NCBI RefSeq assembly: GCF_001858025.1
Contig: NZ_LZQD01000002.1
Location: forward strand, 1,796-55,517
DNA: 53,722 bases
Source of the DNA: Trichormus sp. NMC-1
GTDB lineage: Bacteria > Cyanobacteriota > Cyanobacteriia > Cyanobacteriales > Nostocaceae
Direction of reading: 5' to 3'
The notes beneath the pieces were generated by a model. The model was not told where the DNA came from. It worked only from the letters and a program-made list of their open reading frames with translations, and made no database searches. The position numbers were made by a program, and so were the translations under genes. Within the stretch, counting starts at the first letter, position 1; every line of letters begins with the position of its first letter. Shown one piece after another: positions 1 through 9,598 of the stretch.

Positions 1-351
1 ATATCTCTGGCTATCTGGATATCTCTGGCTATCTGGATATCTCTGGCTATCTGGATATCTCTGGCTATCTGGATATCTCTGGCTATCTGGATATCTCTGG
101 CTATCTGGATATCTCTGGCTATCTGGATATCTCTGGCTATCTGGATATCTCTGGCTATCTGGATATCTCTGGCTATCTGGATATCTCTGGCTATCTGGAT
201 ATCTCTGGCTATCTGGATATCTCTGGCTATCTGGATATCTCTGGCTATCTGGATATCTCTGGCTATCTGGATATCTCTGGCTATCTGGATATCTCTGGCT
301 ATCTGGATATCTCTGGCTATCTGGATATCTCTGGCTATCTGGATATCTCTG
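1..351. repeat. 18-bp minisatellite, 19 full copies
   Basis: A perfect head-to-tail array of the 18-mer ATATCTCTGGCTATCTGG runs from the first base of the window, with 19 full copies plus 9 bp. It probably continues to the left. Degenerate units of the same kind reappear at about 1978-2040, on the far side of the DUF4351 gene, so the array and the hairpin repeats there share an ancestry. No coding function is seen. Confidence 0.95.
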
Positions 352-604
352 AATATTTCTCTATTTATATAAATATCTGTGGTTATATGTGGTAACTTTA
401 TACCTTTGGGTGAGATAATAAAAATGTTAGGTTTCTTTGCGTCAGCCAAACCGACAAATAACCAAAGTAAAATATTAATTTTTAATAAAGGACATTAATT
501 AATATCTTAAAAAGGATAAAATCATCAATTAACAATCCTGTAAATCCTCAAATATTATAAATCTTGATATAGCTACGCTATCAGACAATTAATCATCAAT
601 AAAA
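352..604. other. AT-rich intergenic region with a decayed MITE-like piece
   Basis: About 250 bp of AT-rich sequence lies before the DUF4351 gene. Around 404-465 there is a degenerate relative of the GTTGGGTT...AACCCAAC element seen intact at 42279-42355. Around 533-550 there is a CCTGTAAATCCT motif like the repeats at 14329-14830. No promoter or RNA gene was recognised. Confidence 0.5.
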
Positions 605-1480
605 ATGACCAGATTTATACATGACCAATTTTCTAAAGACTATTTAGAAGAACTTCTGAAAAACTATGGAGAAGTACAAGCACCTAGTCGAGTTGCAGCA
701 GAAATCAAAGAAATAGATGTTTATTTTTCACCATACCTCCAAGTAGATCCTAATTTGCAACTGTTAGGACTATTAGGTAAAATGGCATCAAAGCCAGCAA
801 TATTTGAACCCTATCGCAACCCAGTTACAGCAGATGAAATCCTAGATTGTATAGTAAAATTAGTAGAAGTTAAATCCCTATTAAAAAGAGAAGCAAAACG
901 AAATAACACCAAAATCTCAGAAAACGAAATTCCAAAATTATGGATACTTACCCCTACCGCATCTGCTAACCTTTTATCAGGTTTTTATGCTACATTAAAA
1001 AATGACTCTTTAGCGGGAATATACTACTTAGGTGACTCTTTTCGTACAGCCATAGTAGTAATTCATCAATTACCACGTATAGAAGAAACCCTATGGATTA
1101 GAATGTTAGGAAGAGGAACAGTTCAAAAAGAAGCTATTGACGAACTTATAGCATTACCCGCAAATCATCCTTTCAGGAGAATCACGCTAGAATTATTTTA
1201 CAATCTGCAAACGCATTTGACAAAAAATAATCAAGATCCGGAAGATAGAGAGGTAATTATGAGACTAGCACCATTGTATCAACAAGAAAGAGATTTAGCA
1301 ATTTGGCAAAAAGAATCAGCATTAATTATCCGCTTGCTAAATAAACGATTTGGAGAAATTCAACCTGGGTTAATTGAACGGATTCAAAAATTACCAATTG
1401 AGAAAATAGAATCTTTGGGAGAAGCATTATTAGATTTTAGCAAGGTTGATGATTTAGAAAATTGGTTAAAGGAAAATTAG
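605..1480 (+). CDS. DUF4351-containing, PD-(D/E)XK nuclease-like protein
   Basis: The 291-residue protein ends in a DUF4351-type module (about 240-291, starting near RLLNKRFGEI) that follows Rpn/PD-(D/E)XK nuclease-like domains in many cyanobacterial proteins. The N-terminal part contains an acidic residue in an EIDVYF context near residue 38 and a VEVK motif near residue 88, which could be the D...ExK core of such a nuclease. It also has the PKLWILTPTAS stretch common in this family. These proteins are multicopy and related to recombination-promoting nucleases, but the function of this branch is not established. The gene sits between the 18-bp minisatellite and the 102-bp hairpin repeats, next to an HUH transposase gene. 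The ATG start follows a poor Shine-Dalgarno region. Confidence 0.7.
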   Translation: MTRFIHDQFSKDYLEELLKNYGEVQAPSRVAAEIKEIDVYFSPYLQVDPNLQLLGLLGKMASKPAIFEPYRNPVTADEILDCIVKLVEVKSLLKREAKRNNTKISENEIPKLWILTPTASANLLSGFYATLKNDSLAGIYYLGDSFRTAIVVIHQLPRIEETLWIRMLGRGTVQKEAIDELIALPANHPFRRITLELFYNLQTHLTKNNQDPEDREVIMRLAPLYQQERDLAIWQKESALIIRLLNKRFGEIQPGLIERIQKLPIEKIESLGEALLDFSKVDDLENWLKEN

Positions 1481-1520
1481 CCAACTGAAAAATACAACAT
1501 GATTGATATTACCTTTCCAC

Positions 1521-1930
1521 CAATCGTCTTCAGTCCGCCGGGGGTTATAAACCCCCGTCTCATAGCGCAAGTCCTCTTTTAGAGGACTAAAAAATTCAAC
1601 ATGATTGATATTACTCTTTACCCAATCGTCTTCAGTCCGCCGGGGGTTATAAACCCCCGTCTCATAGCGCAAGTCCTCTTTTAGAGGACTAAAAAATTCA
1701 ACATGATTGATATTACTCTTTACCCAATCGTCTTCAGTCCGCCGGGGGTTATAAACCCCCGTCTCATAGCGCAAGTCCTCTTTTAGAGGACTAAAAAATT
1801 CAACATGATTGATATTACTCTTTACCCAATCGTCTTCAGTCCGCCGGGGGTTATAAACCCCCGTCTCATAGCGCAAGTCCTCTAAAAGAGGACTAAAAAA
1901 AATTAACATAATTAATATTACCCTTTCCAC
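1521..1930. repeat. Four tandem 102-bp units, each with two perfect hairpins
   Basis: The units start at 1521, 1623, 1725 and 1827; the last is 104 bp. Each carries CGGGGGTT-ATA-AACCCCCG and GTCCTCT-TTT-AGAGGAC stem-loops joined by a constant linker, and the copies are almost identical. Because 102 is a multiple of 3, the minus strand is open and would encode a 34-residue repeat. I regard that reading frame as a by-product. The palindromes resemble REP elements that are targets of RAYT/IS200-type HUH transposases, and such a gene lies 190 bp downstream. Confidence 0.92.
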
Positions 1931-1931
1931 C

Positions 1932-2040
1932 AATCGTCTTCAGACGATTTCAGCTTTTAGACAGAGGTTTTTAACCTCTGGCTATTTGGATATCTCTGTC
2001 TATCTGGATATCTTTGGCTATTTCTGACTATATGGCTATC
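1932..2040. repeat. Hairpin pair and degenerate 18-bp units
   Basis: A perfect palindrome AATCGTCT-TC-AGACGATT (1932-1949) is followed by CAGAGGTT-TTT-AACCTCTG (1962-1980) and then by decayed copies of the 18-bp unit that fills 1-351. The first palindrome reuses the CAATCGTCTTCAG sequence that begins every 102-bp unit, so this is probably the end of the same repeat family. Confidence 0.8.
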
Positions 2041-2118
2041 TTTCTCTGTGGGAATGAATATTTTTTCCACCAATATGGGCAAACTGTAAATGTAGCTAAA
2101 TATTAATCATCTAAAAAT

Positions 2119-2532
2119 ATGTCTTTGTGGCAACTTTATTATCATATTGTTTGGGGAACAAAAGAACGTCAACCCCTGATTATGCCCCATAACGAACCTG
2201 ATCTTTATAATTACATAATTGGTAAATCAGATGCCCTTCGTTGTATAATTCATGCAATAGGTGGTATGGAAGACCACATTCATGTAGTTGTATCTATTCC
2301 CCCGACAATAGCAATTGCAGATTTCGTAAAAAACATTAAAGGAAGTAGTTCCTACTATTTAAACCAGACCCTTACTAATAAATCAAATAAATTTAGTTGG
2401 CAAGAAGGATATGGTGTATTTTCTCTAGGTAGCAAGCAACTTGAACAAGCTATTAATTATGTCAAAAATCAAAAACATCATCATTTACAAGGAACAACTA
2501 ATCATCATTTAGAAAAAATAGAAATAGTCTAG
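2119..2532 (+). CDS. IS200/IS605-like HUH (Y1) transposase, possibly a RAYT
   Basis: The 137-residue protein has the single-tyrosine transposase fold: an HUH metal site at H53-I-H55 within EDHIHVVVSIP, and a candidate catalytic tyrosine Y114 in the NYVKNQKHHH helix. The length is normal for this family and the frame is intact, so it could be active. Proteins of this type cut single-stranded DNA at hairpins. No tnpB lies next to it. It is instead preceded by many perfect hairpins (1521-1980), as for REP-associated tyrosine transposases. Whether it is an autonomous IS200-like element or a domesticated RAYT cannot be decided from one copy. Confidence 0.88.
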   Translation: MSLWQLYYHIVWGTKERQPLIMPHNEPDLYNYIIGKSDALRCIIHAIGGMEDHIHVVVSIPPTIAIADFVKNIKGSSSYYLNQTLTNKSNKFSWQEGYGVFSLGSKQLEQAINYVKNQKHHHLQGTTNHHLEKIEIV

Positions 2533-2623
2533 TATTTTCGCTGATATTCCCGTAAAATAACTGCAAATATCCTAATTAATTAAACAAAAGCAGAAAAAGT
2601 AATAACACGGAGATAATAATATT

Positions 2624-5600
2624 TTGACTGTAAATTCTATACAAACAAGCTCCGCCCAAGTGCGATCGCATCTTATTGATGCCTTACAACTTGACCTCAT
2701 CGGACCCACACCCGATGATCTTGTCCACGCTGAAGAAATTTTAGATCAAGCACCATCCAAATGGTATCTAACAGGCTTCCTCGTCCCCTATGGTGCGCCT
2801 ATGGAACAGCGCGGAGATGATACTAGCAATGACGATTTAGACGTAGTTCAAGGCGGTAGTGCAGGTGAAGATGAAAATATTCCAGACAAACCATTCGCTA
2901 AGAAAGCTTTTTTCCCTTCCTCAATGGGTTTAAGTTTACTGGTTGCGGAAAATGCCAGTCAACTTAATGTGACAGTACAGTGGGGTGATTATTTTCCGTT
3001 AAAAGATCATACCGTTGGACAATCTGCAAATGATGTTGGTGAAGCAGAAATTCCCTCACCCTCAGAAATAGAAACGATACCCGAATCAGAAGCACCAAAT
3101 CACAGTTTATCGGGAAACTGGAAGCGGATTCCCCGTCAAGCCCAAATAACTATTCCTCTAAAATTACCACTTCATCAAAGCCAATCCCCAAAAACTATTC
3201 CCATACCAGATCACCACGGCTTACAAATCGTCGTCTCTATTCGTCCTGTAACATCCAAGGAACTTGTTCCTGGGGGGACTTGTTCTGTTTCCGTATTTTT
3301 GGTCAATAATCGCCTTCCCACCTCAGATAAAGAGCGTGATGTTACCTATACTTTTCAAACCAGTTTAATCATCAATACCCCAGAACCACTAGTACCTCGT
3401 CCCAATTTACGCGGACGAGATCATCAGGATTGGGATGAAAACGTTGCTGATTTACAATATCGTGATGATTATGAATATGCTGTAGGTCATAACGTTTCTG
3501 CAATAGCACTTACAAATCCTGATGGTAGTTGTCAAGAAGTCCGTACCGCTTGGATACCAACCGCTGATGTAGAAAAGGTCATAGCTGCTGACGTAGAAAA
3601 CGTTGAGTTGGGAATGGAAGCCCTAGCCGCCGCACCCACACCAGAAGCATTGCAAAATATGCTGAGTCCAATGGTAGGTGCTTACATTGATTGGATCAAA
3701 GAACAACGGGCAAAATGTCCCACCGAACCCAAACGGCAAAATGTCGCCCTAGATTTACTCCAACGTGGGGAAAATACAGCTAAACGCATCGCCGCAGGTA
3801 TCAAAGCATTAGGTGATCCCCAAATATTTGCATCCTTCTGTATTGCCAATCGCGCCATTGCTACAGCCCTGCGCCAACGTGCTACTCACGGTAAAAATAC
3901 TCCTCCCGAAAGAGAAACAACAGAAACAGCCCCCAAATGGCGACCCTTTCAACTAGCGTTTTTACTAACTAACTTGCCAGGAATAGCCTACCCCGAAAAT
4001 AGCGATCGCGAATTAGTTGATTTACTATTTTTCCCCACCGGTGGCGGTAAAACCGAAGCCTACTTAGGACTGGCTGCCTTTACCCTGGTTCTGCGACGAC
4101 TGCGTTATCCTGGTATCAAATCCGCCGGTTTAAGCGTCCTCATGCGCTATACCCTGCGGCTGTTGACTCTCGACCAACTCGGAAGGGCGGCAACAATGAT
4201 TTGCGCCTTAGAATTGGAACGCCAGAAAAACCCCCAGCAGTTAGGAACTTGGCCATTTGAAATAGGACTGTGGGTAGGACAAAGCGCAACACCCAACCGC
4301 ATGGGCAAAAAAGGAGATAATGACGAAAACACTGCTAGAAAGCGGACTCTTGATTTCCAAAAAAATAACGGTAGCCCATCACCTATTCCTTTAGAAAGTT
4401 GTCCTTGGTGCGGGACAAAATTTACCCGCAACTCATTCCAATTAAAAAACCCAGATCAACCAACAAATTTACAAATAGGTTGTGCCAATCGTCGCTGTAA
4501 TTTCCAAGGTGATCATCCTTTACCAATAGTCGCCGTAGATGAATCAATATATCGCCGCTTACCTTGTTTTATTATCTCTACAGTTGATAAATTTGCCAGT
4601 CTGCCCTGGGTAGGAGAAACAGGTGCATTATTTGGACGAGTAGACCGCTACGACAATAATGGCTTTTATGGACCAACTCAAACAGGCTGCGGTAAACCCC
4701 TGGGCGGCCATTTACCACCACCAGATTTAATTATCCAAGACGAATTACATTTAATTTCTGGACCATTGGGAACAATGGTAGGACTATACGAAACTGCCAT
4801 TGATGCCTTGTGTAGCCAAGAAATAGACGGCAAAAAAATTCGTCCGAAAATAGTTGCTTCCACTGCCACAGTCCGCCGCGCCAGCAAGCAAATTCAAGCA
4901 TTATTTGGTCGCAGTGAAGTTGATATATTTCCACCACCAGGACCCGATAAACGCGATTCCTTCTTTGCGAAAACTGTCCCCGCCACAGTCAAAAATGCCC
5001 GCACTTATGTAGGAATTGCTGCTCAAGGACGCAGTTTAAAGGTAGTATTATTGCGTACATACTTAGCCTTGCTAGGTGCAGCCCAAAAACATTGGTTAGA
5101 ACAAGGAGGAAAGAAAAATTCCCACAACCCAGCAGATCCTTACATGACACTGTTAGGTTACTTTAATTCCCTACGTGAACTCGGTGGCAGTCGGCGAATT
5201 GTGGAAGATGAGGTAAATTCTGGGCTGGTGCGTTACAGCCAGCGCAAACGAGTAGATGAAATATCCGGGTTATTTGCTGGTCGTAAAATTGATGACGAGC
5301 CAGAAGAATTAACTTCCCGTGTTAATACTAGTGATGTTGCAGATACTAAGCGGCGAATGGAATCAACCTTTGATCTAGAAGAAAAAGTTGATGTTGTTTT
5401 AGCAACAAACATGATTTCCGTAGGTTTGGATATTACCCGCTTGGGTTTAATGGTAGTTCTCGGTCAACCCAAGACAGCAGCCGAATATATCCAAGCTACC
5501 AGCCGCGTGGGACGGGCAGAGGAAAAGCCTGGGTTAGTAGTTACTTTGCTGAACATTCATCGTCCCCGCGATCGCTCTCATTATGAACGATTCGGTGCTT

Positions 5601-6118
5601 GGCATTCAACATTTTATCGAGCGGTAGAAGCAACTAGCGTGACTCCTTTTTCCCCTCGCGCTATTGATAGAGGTCTTGCAGCCATTACCGTAGCTTTAGC
5701 ACGTCTCGGACACCCAAAGATGACAGCACCACGCCATGCTTTTGATATTACTCAACATCGTCAAGATTTAGATTTTGTCGTTGATACCATAGCCAAACGC
5801 GCAGAAATGCACGATAAAGAGCGTGATGCAGTTGAAGCTGAAGCCCTACGTCAGAAGGTGAAAAACCAAGTTAAAGACTTGCTTGATTTGTGGGAACGTA
5901 TCGCCAATAGCAGTAGCAAAATTAGCCTTCAATATCAACGGGAAGTAGGCGAAGCACCTGCACTAATATTTGACCCTCTCGACCCAGAATTAAACAACCA
6001 ACCCCTAGAAGTACAAAAGAAATTCAAAGCCCAGCGAAGTTTGCGCGATGTTGAACCAACAGTCAATCTGTGGGTAATTAATCCTTATGGAAATGAGGTA
6101 GAGGAGGCAGGAAAATGA
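2624..6118 (+). CDS. drmA: DISARM helicase DrmA
   Basis: This 1164-residue SF2-type helicase has Walker A GGGKTEAYLG (473-482, K476), a DEAH-like box IIQDELHLI (D706, E707) and a C-terminal helicase motif TSRVGR (959-964) preceded by ATNMISVGLDI. A four-cysteine zinc-ribbon-like stretch (CPWCG...C...C) lies between motifs Ia and II. DrmA is the helicase of DISARM phage defence. With DrmB it forms a DNA-loading complex that recognises invading DNA. The identification rests on these motifs and on the DUF1998 protein encoded next, overlapping by ATGA. The start is a TTG about 11 bp after GGAG; no in-frame ATG lies upstream. The methyltransferase gene expected in class 1 or class 2 DISARM is absent; the upstream neighbour is a transposase gene. 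Confidence 0.88.
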   Translation: MTVNSIQTSSAQVRSHLIDALQLDLIGPTPDDLVHAEEILDQAPSKWYLTGFLVPYGAPMEQRGDDTSNDDLDVVQGGSAGEDENIPDKPFAKKAFFPSSMGLSLLVAENASQLNVTVQWGDYFPLKDHTVGQSANDVGEAEIPSPSEIETIPESEAPNHSLSGNWKRIPRQAQITIPLKLPLHQSQSPKTIPIPDHHGLQIVVSIRPVTSKELVPGGTCSVSVFLVNNRLPTSDKERDVTYTFQTSLIINTPEPLVPRPNLRGRDHQDWDENVADLQYRDDYEYAVGHNVSAIALTNPDGSCQEVRTAWIPTADVEKVIAADVENVELGMEALAAAPTPEALQNMLSPMVGAYIDWIKEQRAKCPTEPKRQNVALDLLQRGENTAKRIAAGIKALGDPQIFASFCIANRAIATALRQRATHGKNTPPERETTETAPKWRPFQLAFLLTNLPGIAYPENSDRELVDLLFFPTGGGKTEAYLGLAAFTLVLRRLRYPGIKSAGLSVLMRYTLRLLTLDQLGRAATMICALELERQKNPQQLGTWPFEIGLWVGQSATPNRMGKKGDNDENTARKRTLDFQKNNGSPSPIPLESCPWCGTKFTRNSFQLKNPDQPTNLQIGCANRRCNFQGDHPLPIVAVDESIYRRLPCFIISTVDKFASLPWVGETGALFGRVDRYDNNGFYGPTQTGCGKPLGGHLPPPDLIIQDELHLISGPLGTMVGLYETAIDALCSQEIDGKKIRPKIVASTATVRRASKQIQALFGRSEVDIFPPPGPDKRDSFFAKTVPATVKNARTYVGIAAQGRSLKVVLLRTYLALLGAAQKHWLEQGGKKNSHNPADPYMTLLGYFNSLRELGGSRRIVEDEVNSGLVRYSQRKRVDEISGLFAGRKIDDEPEELTSRVNTSDVADTKRRMESTFDLEEKVDVVLATNMISVGLDITRLGLMVVLGQPKTAAEYIQATSRVGRAEEKPGLVVTLLNIHRPRDRSHYERFGAWHSTFYRAVEATSVTPFSPRAIDRGLAAITVALARLGHPKMTAPRHAFDITQHRQDLDFVVDTIAKRAEMHDKERDAVEAEALRQKVKNQVKDLLDLWERIANSSSKISLQYQREVGEAPALIFDPLDPELNNQPLEVQKKFKAQRSLRDVEPTVNLWVINPYGNEVEEAGK

Positions 6119-7992
6119 ATAAATCTAGCAGAAAAAAATCACCACCAGGACAAATTCGCCAAAGTCAAATTCTCTCTACCTTTGGACCTGGGGCAATGGT
6201 AGATTTACCGAAACATTCTGTATTAATTGGTGGTTTAAATCATTGGCGTGGCGATAGAAAACTCATCTTTGAAGACCGTCTAGCGGCTAGAGTTGCCGAA
6301 ATTTTAGAAGTCCCTCACATCAAACTCTATGCACCACCAGTTGATGAACAAGACCCCAAAGCCGCCCGCACGGGGATTAATGTTTTTACTTTTCCCACTT
6401 GGTTTTTAGCCCAAGTCAAGGAAACTTGGTACGACAATAAAACCCAAAAAACCTACCGCACTCGCCCTTTGATACCTTGGGGTAATTTGGTGAGTGGTAA
6501 ATATCTTAATTCTGAGAAAAAATCAATCCCCGTTGTCCCCGTCCGCTTTGTCCAAGCCTGCGTCAAAGGACATATCAGCGATATTGATTGGTCTCGTTTT
6601 GTACATAATGACTCTGATAATAAATGTCAAGGTCAGCTATGGTTGGATGAAGGTGGTTCTGGTAACGACTTTGCGGAAATTTATGTTCGCTGCGAAGGCT
6701 GTAAAAATAAACGTCGTCCCCTTGCTAATGCTACAGTCCGCAATGGTAAAGTTTTAGGTCCATGTCAGGGACACCGCCCTTGGCTTGGTGATTTTGCCCA
6801 AGAACTGAGTTGTATTCGTGAATCCACAGGTCTACCAGAATACAATCGCTTATTAGTGAGGTCTGCTAGTAATGCTTATTTTTCCCAAGTCCTCAGCGTG
6901 ATCTCTCTCCCTGATTCTGACGCACCTTTACAAGATGCCGTAAATTCAGTCTATGAAGATTTTCTTAAAAATATAACAACGCTCGAACAGCTTACTCTTG
7001 TTAAGAGTCTAATGTCTAAGGTAGCCACAAATTTGGAAGGATTTAGCAATGAAGCCGTCTGGGAAGAAATTCAACGAAAACAAAGACGACAAGAAAAACC
7101 ACATAAAAGTATTAAGCAAGTAGAAATTGAGACACTACTTTCTAGTGCCGTCGAAATTGGGGAAGATGTACCAGAAGGTGATTTTTACGCCAGGTCACGT
7201 AGTTTAGATAATTTACAACCTACCTTTTCTGCCTGTATTGAACAAATTGTTTTAGTACATCGGTTACGGGAAGTAATTGCTCAGGTGGGTTTTACTCGCT
7301 TTGAGGCGGAAATGCCAGATATTGACGGCGAACTTGATATCAGCGTCAGGCGTGCTGCATTGGATATTGAACCTAATTGGGTACCGGCAATTGAGAATAG
7401 AGGCGAAGGTGTATTTATTGCTTTCCGTCAGGAAGCTATTGAAAATTGGTTAAAGCGAGAATCTGTCAAAAAACGAGGGCGAGAATTATCAAGAGGATTT
7501 GATATTTGGTGTGCGCGTAAAGGTATAGACCAGGAAAAGGAAAAAGTTAAATTCCCCGCACTGCCATATATTATGCTGCATTCATTATCACACTTATTAA
7601 TTATGGCAGTATCACTAGAATGCGGTTATGCGGCCAGTTCCATCCGTGAACGTATTTATGCTAATGAAGCTGGTTATGGAATTCTTTTATACACTGGAGC
7701 AACTGGGTCAGAAGGTACTTTAGGCGGACTGGTAGAAGTTGGGAAACGCATTGAATACCATTTGGAAGTAGCATTAGAGCAAGGAAGATTATGCTCCAAT
7801 GATCCGGTCTGCGCCCAGCATAAACCAGATAATGAGCAAGAGGAGCGTTTTTTACATGGTGCTGCTTGTCATGGGTGTTTACTGATTGCCGAAACATCTT
7901 GCGAACGGCGCAATGAATTTCTTGACAGGGCATTGGTAGTTGCCACTGTTGAAGGAACAGGAGCAGAATTCTTTGAGGACAAAGGAGGATGA
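6115..7992 (+). CDS. drmB: DISARM protein DrmB (DUF1998)
   Basis: The 625-residue protein carries the DUF1998 region in its C-terminal third (about 470-610), including GYAASSIRERIYA, GILLYTGATGSEGTLGG and a cysteine cluster CSNDPVCAQH...ACHGCLL. Further Cys/His pairs occur at ACVKGH, RCEGCK and GPCQGH. In DISARM, DrmB pairs with the DrmA helicase to bind DNA. The ATG overlaps the drmA stop (ATGA at 6115-6118) and follows GAGGAGG about 8 bp upstream, which indicates translational coupling. The reading frame is intact and of normal length. It is the second gene of a three-gene operon whose last member is truncated. Confidence 0.88.
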   Translation: MNKSSRKKSPPGQIRQSQILSTFGPGAMVDLPKHSVLIGGLNHWRGDRKLIFEDRLAARVAEILEVPHIKLYAPPVDEQDPKAARTGINVFTFPTWFLAQVKETWYDNKTQKTYRTRPLIPWGNLVSGKYLNSEKKSIPVVPVRFVQACVKGHISDIDWSRFVHNDSDNKCQGQLWLDEGGSGNDFAEIYVRCEGCKNKRRPLANATVRNGKVLGPCQGHRPWLGDFAQELSCIRESTGLPEYNRLLVRSASNAYFSQVLSVISLPDSDAPLQDAVNSVYEDFLKNITTLEQLTLVKSLMSKVATNLEGFSNEAVWEEIQRKQRRQEKPHKSIKQVEIETLLSSAVEIGEDVPEGDFYARSRSLDNLQPTFSACIEQIVLVHRLREVIAQVGFTRFEAEMPDIDGELDISVRRAALDIEPNWVPAIENRGEGVFIAFRQEAIENWLKRESVKKRGRELSRGFDIWCARKGIDQEKEKVKFPALPYIMLHSLSHLLIMAVSLECGYAASSIRERIYANEAGYGILLYTGATGSEGTLGGLVEVGKRIEYHLEVALEQGRLCSNDPVCAQHKPDNEQEERFLHGAACHGCLLIAETSCERRNEFLDRALVVATVEGTGAEFFEDKGG

Positions 7993-8243
7993 AGATTTTT
8001 CTTAACCTCAGTCGTCCAGCCCTTGTTAATTTAGCAACGGCTTTAGAAACTGGCAGACTTTCTCCGCCTTTTTCTATATCCAATGTCGCTAACTACATCC
8101 CAGCGGCTTTAAATCAAGACATTGTTGATGAACTGAACCGTCTCAATGTCATAGGTGTACATTCTGAGCATATCGCTTATACACTGCGACTATTAGCAGA
8201 GGAACGAAGTGTATCCCAAGCTAAGTTTATTCTCAAAATTTAG
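7989..8243 (+). pseudogene. drmC: Truncated DISARM drmC (N-terminal part only)
   Basis: This 84-residue frame begins at an ATG overlapping the drmB stop (ATGA). Its sequence resembles the N-terminal helical region of DrmC: ALETGRLSPPFS, then YIPAAL, then LRLLAEERSVSQ. In full DrmC (about 240 residues) the LAEER region is followed by the phospholipase-D domain with its HKD motifs. Here the frame ends about 9 residues after LAEER, and only 57 bp remain before the convergent CPP1-like gene. No PLD sequence is present in any frame there. The Shine-Dalgarno AAAGGAGG directly abuts the ATG. It could be a short functional protein, but a 3' deletion is the simplest reading. DrmC assignment is by recall of the family. 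Confidence 0.72.
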
Positions 8244-8300
8244 TACATTATTTTCTTCTGCGATCCTTTGGGTTAAGCAATATCTCAGTCTCCAATATTT

Positions 8301-8936
8301 TTAACGTAAAAAGCTGCTAATTAACCACATCAATATAAAGGTTAGTACTGTAGAAAACTGATTGGAATTTAGGTTGATGAATGGTACTTGTTGCAGCAAT
8401 AACGAGGTATAAATTAGTCCGCCAGCTACTAATCCAATGATTAAACTGACCAGTGTGAACAAAACGGCTCTACCAAATTTACTTTCCTTGCGATTGAGAA
8501 AGTAAATACTGATTCCTATCCCAACTACCAAAGCCATCTGTAAAATCTGGTCGTTAACAGCAGGATAAAACACACTGATAGCACTTAAACCTAGATACCA
8601 AGCTCCTGGTAATAGCACATCTGATAGTGTTGGTTGATCCAACATTCGTTGCAGCCATGCTGGTGACTGCTCACGAGGGCTAGAATTTTCTTTCGGAAGA
8701 GATGATTGCACTCGCATTTCCGGAAATCGGATACGTTCAGGTACTTTAATTTTCCCTTCTTGGCGCATCCGTAAACGCTCCATTAGAATAGCATCATAAG
8801 CCGCTTCAATGAGTTCTAGACCATTACCATCACCACTACCAGGTTGCTCCAATAGGCGATTGCGAGCATCCTGAATTTCATCGAAGCTAGCATCTTCTGA
8901 TACCCCAAGTTTTTCGTAGGGATTTTGATCGCTCAT
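8301..8936 (-). CDS. CPP1-like membrane protein (J-like domain)
   Basis: This 211-residue protein begins with a J-domain-like segment (NPYEKLGVSEDASFDEIQDAR, about 5-27) that lacks the HPD motif, followed by a charged linker and three or four hydrophobic helices (about 115-210) at the C-terminus. This matches the CPP1-like (DUF3353) family. The plant member stabilises light-dependent protochlorophyllide oxidoreductase at the plastid envelope, and cyanobacterial members are assumed to act in chlorophyll or membrane protein biogenesis. It is convergent with the DISARM operon and ends 57 bp from drmC', which marks the right edge of the defence locus. Confidence 0.85.
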   Translation of the reverse strand: MSDQNPYEKLGVSEDASFDEIQDARNRLLEQPGSGDGNGLELIEAAYDAILMERLRMRQEGKIKVPERIRFPEMRVQSSLPKENSSPREQSPAWLQRMLDQPTLSDVLLPGAWYLGLSAISVFYPAVNDQILQMALVVGIGISIYFLNRKESKFGRAVLFTLVSLIIGLVAGGLIYTSLLLQQVPFINLNSNQFSTVLTFILMWLISSFLR

Positions 8937-9598
8937 GGCAGTTTATTAGTTCAGCCTTAGTAAGCGGCAGTCTTTTGTTGAGGAAAAAACAACCTTAGGT
9001 TTTATCTAGATTGAAACAAACGTACCAACAGATTTTAATCCTCTACCAGGATGTTAGCACGGGTTAGTTTGTTTAACCCAGGAATTTTAACTACAGTTAG
9101 TTTAACATATTGCCATAACACCGTGTATACTCTCATGTCGTTTGCTAGTTAGGGTTTTACCCTAGTATTTAAACTGGGAATGTTGAAACCGTATTGACTA
9201 TAAGAAGATAATATTATTGGTTTAAGTAAGTGATCTTCGCTTGAGTGCGTTTTTCTAAATGAGAAATTGGGATTACCATGATTTATGGTATAAATTTACA
9301 TATACGTCTAAAATTAGAAGGTTTTAAACTCCCATCTTACTGACTAGACAGTATAATTTTTGATAAAACCTCTACAAATAAAGGTTAGAAGATCAATTTA
9401 GTAGATATACTGAAGTGTTTATCTACTGACCTAAAGGTTATTGTACCTACATAGTTCATAATTGTGATTACAGTTTATTTGAATAATCAGGATACTCCTA
9501 CCTTAGCCTTGTAGATTCTTAATTACTGCCAAAGCGGAAACTGCGTTTTTACGCATCACCCATGTTAATCCTATGAATTTTTGTGCAAAGTGATGGTC
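8937..9598. other. Intergenic region between divergent CPP1-like and response regulator genes
   Basis: About 660 AT-rich bases must hold the promoters of both flanking genes. I see no repeat array, RNA gene or clear binding-site palindrome. Confidence 0.4.

Noticed and set aside
1521-1930. Possible CRISPR array
   Set aside because: The 102-bp units are identical throughout, with no unique spacers, and no cas genes are near.
1466-1933. A 155-codon minus-strand frame with 34-residue repeats
   Set aside because: It is created by the 102-bp repeat, whose length is a multiple of three. Its content is the complement of hairpins, and it has no ribosome site or known domain.
4147-4937. Minus-strand frames inside drmA
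   Set aside because: They are shadows of the drmA coding frame, with no domain and no ribosome site.
2624-8243. Calling a complete DISARM system
   Set aside because: The methyltransferase is missing and drmC lacks the PLD domain, so only the DrmA-DrmB core is supported.
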